Positions 61,399 to 64,000 of a stretch of 64,000 nt of DNA are shown here, piece after piece. The DNA comes from CADEDH01 sp965262175 (GTDB lineage: Bacteria > Actinomycetota > Acidimicrobiia > Acidimicrobiales > SZUA-35), in assembly GCA_965262175.1 (NCBI GenBank), contig CBDHES010000016.1:1-64000 (forward strand), read 5' to 3'. Both the position numbers and the translations under genes were made by a program. Every line of letters starts with the position of its first letter. Positions within the stretch are counted from its first letter, which is position 1. The notes under the pieces are model-generated. The model saw only the letters and a program-made list of their open reading frames with translations, did not search any database and had not been told where the DNA came from.

Positions 61399-62182
61399 GT
61401 CCCGAACCGACCGGGAGGACTACGCCGATCACGCCGAGGTCATCGGCCTTCTCCGGCGGGGCCCGTCCAACGTCATCGATGAGGCCCCACCAGCCGATCT
61501 GTGGGCCCGTATCGAGGCGTCGCTCGACCTCGACGATGGCGACGCCCTCACCCCTCGCCGTCCCGATGTCCCGAGCCGGCCCGAATCGTTGCGGCCGACC
61601 GGTCCTGCCCAGGCCGACGTCGGGCCGTGGGAGCCGCCGTCGGCGCCATCGGCCCCGGCCGTCGAGGCGGGCGGCGACGACCAGGGCCACGAGCGCCCGA
61701 CGGACAGCCGTCGGGCGGCGGAGCGGGCCTCGGTGTCGTCGCTCGGCGATCACCGACGGAAGCGATCGGAGCGAATCGCGGTGCTCATCGGCGTGGCTGC
61801 TGCGGCGGTGCTCGTGGCGGTGCCGCTGATGCTGGCCTACCGTGCGTCCACCGACCGGCCCGACGCCACGACCGAGCTGGCCGTGGTCGGCGACGTCGCC
61901 GACGCCTCCGGTCGGGCCGAGCTCGACGGGCGGACCTTGACCGTCGACACCGAGGGTCTCGTCGCCCCCGACGGTGCGGTCCACGAGCTGTGGCTCCTCG
62001 ATCTCACCGACGGAGAACTGGAAGATCTCGTCTCGCTCGGCGTGATCGGCGAGGACGGCACGTTCGAGGTCGATCCCGACATCGACCTCGACCGCTTCAC
62101 CGTGGTCGACATCTCGCTCGAGCCGCTCGACAACGACCCGACCCACTCCGGGAACAGCCTCCTCCAGGGTGAGTTGAGCTGA
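61388..62182 (+). CDS. RskA-like membrane anti-sigma factor
   Basis: The 264-residue protein has an N-terminal part of about 130 residues without the HxxxCxxC zinc motif, one membrane helix (IAVLIGVAAAAVLVAVPLM) and an extracellular RskA domain (VHELWLLDLTDGELEDLVSL). The domain pattern matches regulated-proteolysis anti-sigma-K factors. It would hold the upstream sigma factor inactive until an envelope signal. Confidence 0.83.
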   Translation: MSDESRTDREDYADHAEVIGLLRRGPSNVIDEAPPADLWARIEASLDLDDGDALTPRRPDVPSRPESLRPTGPAQADVGPWEPPSAPSAPAVEAGGDDQGHERPTDSRRAAERASVSSLGDHRRKRSERIAVLIGVAAAAVLVAVPLMLAYRASTDRPDATTELAVVGDVADASGRAELDGRTLTVDTEGLVAPDGAVHELWLLDLTDGELEDLVSLGVIGEDGTFEVDPDIDLDRFTVVDISLEPLDNDPTHSGNSLLQGELS

Positions 62183-62201
62183 CGGGCAACGCTCCAGACG
62201 A

Positions 62202-63593
62202 TCAGGCCGGATCGCGGAGCAGGTCGGCGGTCCGGAACGCCAGATCGAGGCTCTGGCGGGCGTTGAGCCGAGGATCGCACATCGTCTCGTACCGCTTGCC
62301 GAGATCGTCGGCGGCGACCTGATCACCGCCACCGAGGCACTCGGTCACGTCGTGGCCGGTCAGCTCGAGGTGGATGCCGCCCGGCCACGTGCCGGCCTGA
62401 CGGTGGGCGCCGAAGTACCCGGCCAGCTCGGCCACGATGGCGTCGAAGTGGCGGGTCTTGTGGCCGGTCTCGGAGGTGAAGGTGTTGCCGTGCATCGGGT
62501 CGCAGGCCCAGACGACCGGGTGACCGGCGTCGCGGACCGCCCCCAGCAACGTCGGGAGGCGATCGGCGACCTTCTCGGCTCCCATGCGGGAGATCAGGGT
62601 CAGCCGACCCGGCTCGCGCTCGGGGTTCAGGGCCTCGCACAGCGCCACGACGTCGTCGGGTTCGGCCGTGGGGCCGACCTTGCAGCCGATCGGGTTGTTG
62701 ATGCCCCGCATGAACTCGACGTGGGCCCCGTCGAGCTGTCGGGTCCGCTCGCCGATCCACACCATGTGGGCCGAGCAGTCGTACCAGTCGCCGGTGAGGC
62801 TGTCCTTGCGGGTGAGGGCCTCCTCGTACTGGAGGATGAGCGCCTCGTGGCTGGTGTAGAAGTCGACCTCGTGGATCTCGGGATGGCGGGACGAGATGCC
62901 GGCGGCCGCCATGAATCGCAGCGCACGATCGATCTCGGCGGCGAGGTCGGCGTACTGCTGACCCTCCGGTGAGGACGACACGAACTCCTGGTTCCAGGCC
63001 TGGACCCGGTGGAGGTCGGCGAAGCCACCCTTGGTGAAGGCCCGGAGCAGGTTGAGGGTCGACGACGACTGGTGGTACGCCCGCAGCAGCCGATCGGCCT
63101 GAGGGGTGCGGTCGCCCGGTGAGAAGGGGAGGTCGTTGACCATGTGACCGAGGAACGATGGCAGCTCGGTGCCGTCGATCGTCTCGGTCGGCTTCGAGCG
63201 GGGCTTGGCGAACTGCCCTGCGATCCGGCCCACCTTCACCGTTGGGACCCCGGCGGAGTACGTCAGGACGACGGCGATCTGGAGGATGACCCGCAGCTTG
63301 TCGCGGATGGCGTTGGCGTCGAAGCTGTCGAACGACTCGGCGCAGTCGCCGGCCTGGAGGAGGAACGCCTCACCACGGGCCACGGCCGCCAACCGGTCCT
63401 TCAGCTCCCGGGCCTCGCCGGCGAAGACCAGCGGGGGCAGGGTGGCCAGCTCCTTCTCGGCCTGTTCCAAGGCCTCGGCGTCGGGCCAGGTCGGCTGGTG
63501 GAGGGCGGGACGGGTCCGCCAGCTGCCGGGGTCCCAGGGACGTTGGGGATCGTTGGAGCCGCTCGCGTCAGTCACCTCGCCAGTGTGTGGCAT
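62202..63593 (-). CDS. aroG: Class II DAHP synthase
   Basis: The roughly 463-residue protein has the class II 3-deoxy-arabino-heptulosonate 7-phosphate synthase motifs LQAGDCAESFDSFDAN (metal Cys), KVGRIAGQFAKPRS, KVGPTAEPDDVV and VWACDPMHGNTF. It catalyses the first step of the shikimate pathway from phosphoenolpyruvate and erythrose 4-phosphate. ATG at 63593 is used; GTG at 63575 would also fit. It converges with the anti-sigma gene with a 19-base gap. Confidence 0.93.
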   Translation of the reverse strand: MPHTGEVTDASGSNDPQRPWDPGSWRTRPALHQPTWPDAEALEQAEKELATLPPLVFAGEARELKDRLAAVARGEAFLLQAGDCAESFDSFDANAIRDKLRVILQIAVVLTYSAGVPTVKVGRIAGQFAKPRSKPTETIDGTELPSFLGHMVNDLPFSPGDRTPQADRLLRAYHQSSSTLNLLRAFTKGGFADLHRVQAWNQEFVSSSPEGQQYADLAAEIDRALRFMAAAGISSRHPEIHEVDFYTSHEALILQYEEALTRKDSLTGDWYDCSAHMVWIGERTRQLDGAHVEFMRGINNPIGCKVGPTAEPDDVVALCEALNPEREPGRLTLISRMGAEKVADRLPTLLGAVRDAGHPVVWACDPMHGNTFTSETGHKTRHFDAIVAELAGYFGAHRQAGTWPGGIHLELTGHDVTECLGGGDQVAADDLGKRYETMCDPRLNARQSLDLAFRTADLLRDPA

Positions 63594-63659
63594 CGGGGGA
63601 CCGGCTGACAACGTACTTTCGGTGACCGATTGGAGACGGTCGGTCGCAGCCCGGACGCG

Positions 63660-63691
63660 GCGAGGGAGCCGACCGGAGCCGGCTCCCTCGC
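63660..63691 (-). terminator. Hairpin terminator of sigma-factor gene
   Basis: gcgagggagccg (63660-63671) pairs perfectly with cggctccctcgc (63680-63691) across an 8-base loop. It lies 30 bases downstream of the minus-strand sigma-factor gene and upstream of the DAHP synthase gene. Confidence 0.75.
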
Positions 63692-63722
63692 TCGGGACCT
63701 GTTGGCCTGGTCGCTCGGTCGA

Positions 63723-64000
63723 TCAGGCGGCGTCGAAGTCGGCTATCACGTCGCCGGCCTGATCCCGGACGGCGCTGACGGCCCGCTTGACGAGGCGACG
63801 GGCGGCCTCGGCGGTGACGCCGAGCTCCTCACCCACCTCGCGGTAGCTGCGCTTCCGGCCGTCGTTGAGGCCGAACCGCTGCTCGACGGCGTACTTGGCC
63901 CGGGGGTCGAGAACGTCGAGGAGGCCGGTGACCATCGTCTCCTCGGCCTTGGCCATGACCTCGTACTCGGGGCCGGGCGTGGCGTCGGGGAGGAGGTCGA
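63723..64000 (-). CDS. RNA polymerase sigma factor, C-terminal part (partial)
   Basis: The frame is open to the right edge and stops at 63723-63725. Visible are about 90 residues with a sigma region 4: LDVLDPRAKYAVEQRFGLND, then YREVGEELGVTAEAARRLVK. It binds the -35 element. Region 2 lies outside the window, so group assignment (primary-like or alternative) cannot be made; the loose match argues for a group 2/3 sigma factor. Confidence 0.78.
   Translation of the reverse strand, partial: DLLPDATPGPEYEVMAKAEETMVTGLLDVLDPRAKYAVEQRFGLNDGRKRSYREVGEELGVTAEAARRLVKRAVSAVRDQAGDVIADFDAA

Overview
The window is high-GC DNA with many GTG starts and tight GTGA/ATGA gene overlaps. Gene content points to an actinomycete-type bacterium, plausibly class Acidimicrobiia. 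The clues are rod-shape mreBCD-mrdA-rodA genes, class II DAHP synthase, Tad/Flp pilus genes, a CbxX-type AAA protein and a Fis-type AcoR regulator without the sigma-54 contact motif. The lineage is an inference from gene content only.

Region 1 (1-9.8 kb) is an accessory island. It ends at a tRNA-Gly gene and carries an excisionase/tyrosine-recombinase pair. On the minus strand it holds (a) a membrane protein built on 13-residue repeats whose 39-bp DNA repeat array contains an internally inverted block, and (b) a conflict-type operon: TPR gene A, a small EACC1-like membrane protein, a CHAT protease-STAND NTPase, and TPR gene B. The two TPR genes share a 172-bp identical 5' end and both carry many frame changes. 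The integrase and TPR gene B converge with overlapping stop codons. Reading-frame damage is concentrated in this island; the only clear broken genes elsewhere are two fragments meeting at 23.8 kb.

Region 2 (9.8-22.5 kb) holds a thioesterase, a minimal chemoreceptor, an MFS transporter, a double-HTH regulator, and a TetR/VOC divergent pair with a visible operator. It also has a cobalamin riboswitch driving a B12 uptake operon (BtuF, BtuC, BtuD, CobO), and a nitrilase/FMN-binding protein pair with an AraC regulator.

Region 3 (22.5-31.2 kb) looks acquired or rearranged. Two truncated genes (amidohydrolase and DUF427) meet head to head at about 23.79 kb. They are followed by an acetoin-dehydrogenase-like set (AcoR, AcoX, E1 alpha, E1 beta, a free lipoyl domain), a DUF1330 protein and an LLM monooxygenase with clearly different codon usage. 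The region ends at tRNA-Pro.

Region 4 (31.4-64 kb) is core genome: tig-clpP-clpX-folC, a pilin-ricin lectin fusion, ndk, mreB-mreC-mreD-mrdA-rodA, two radical-SAM-linked genes, an RNase E/G gene and rplU-rpmA. Three Tad pilin genes are inserted before obg-proB. Then come pspA-murJ-cbxX (minus strand), moxR-VWA, an ECF sigma/anti-sigma pair, DAHP synthase and the end of another sigma factor. The cell-envelope, proteostasis and translation genes are intact and in operons.
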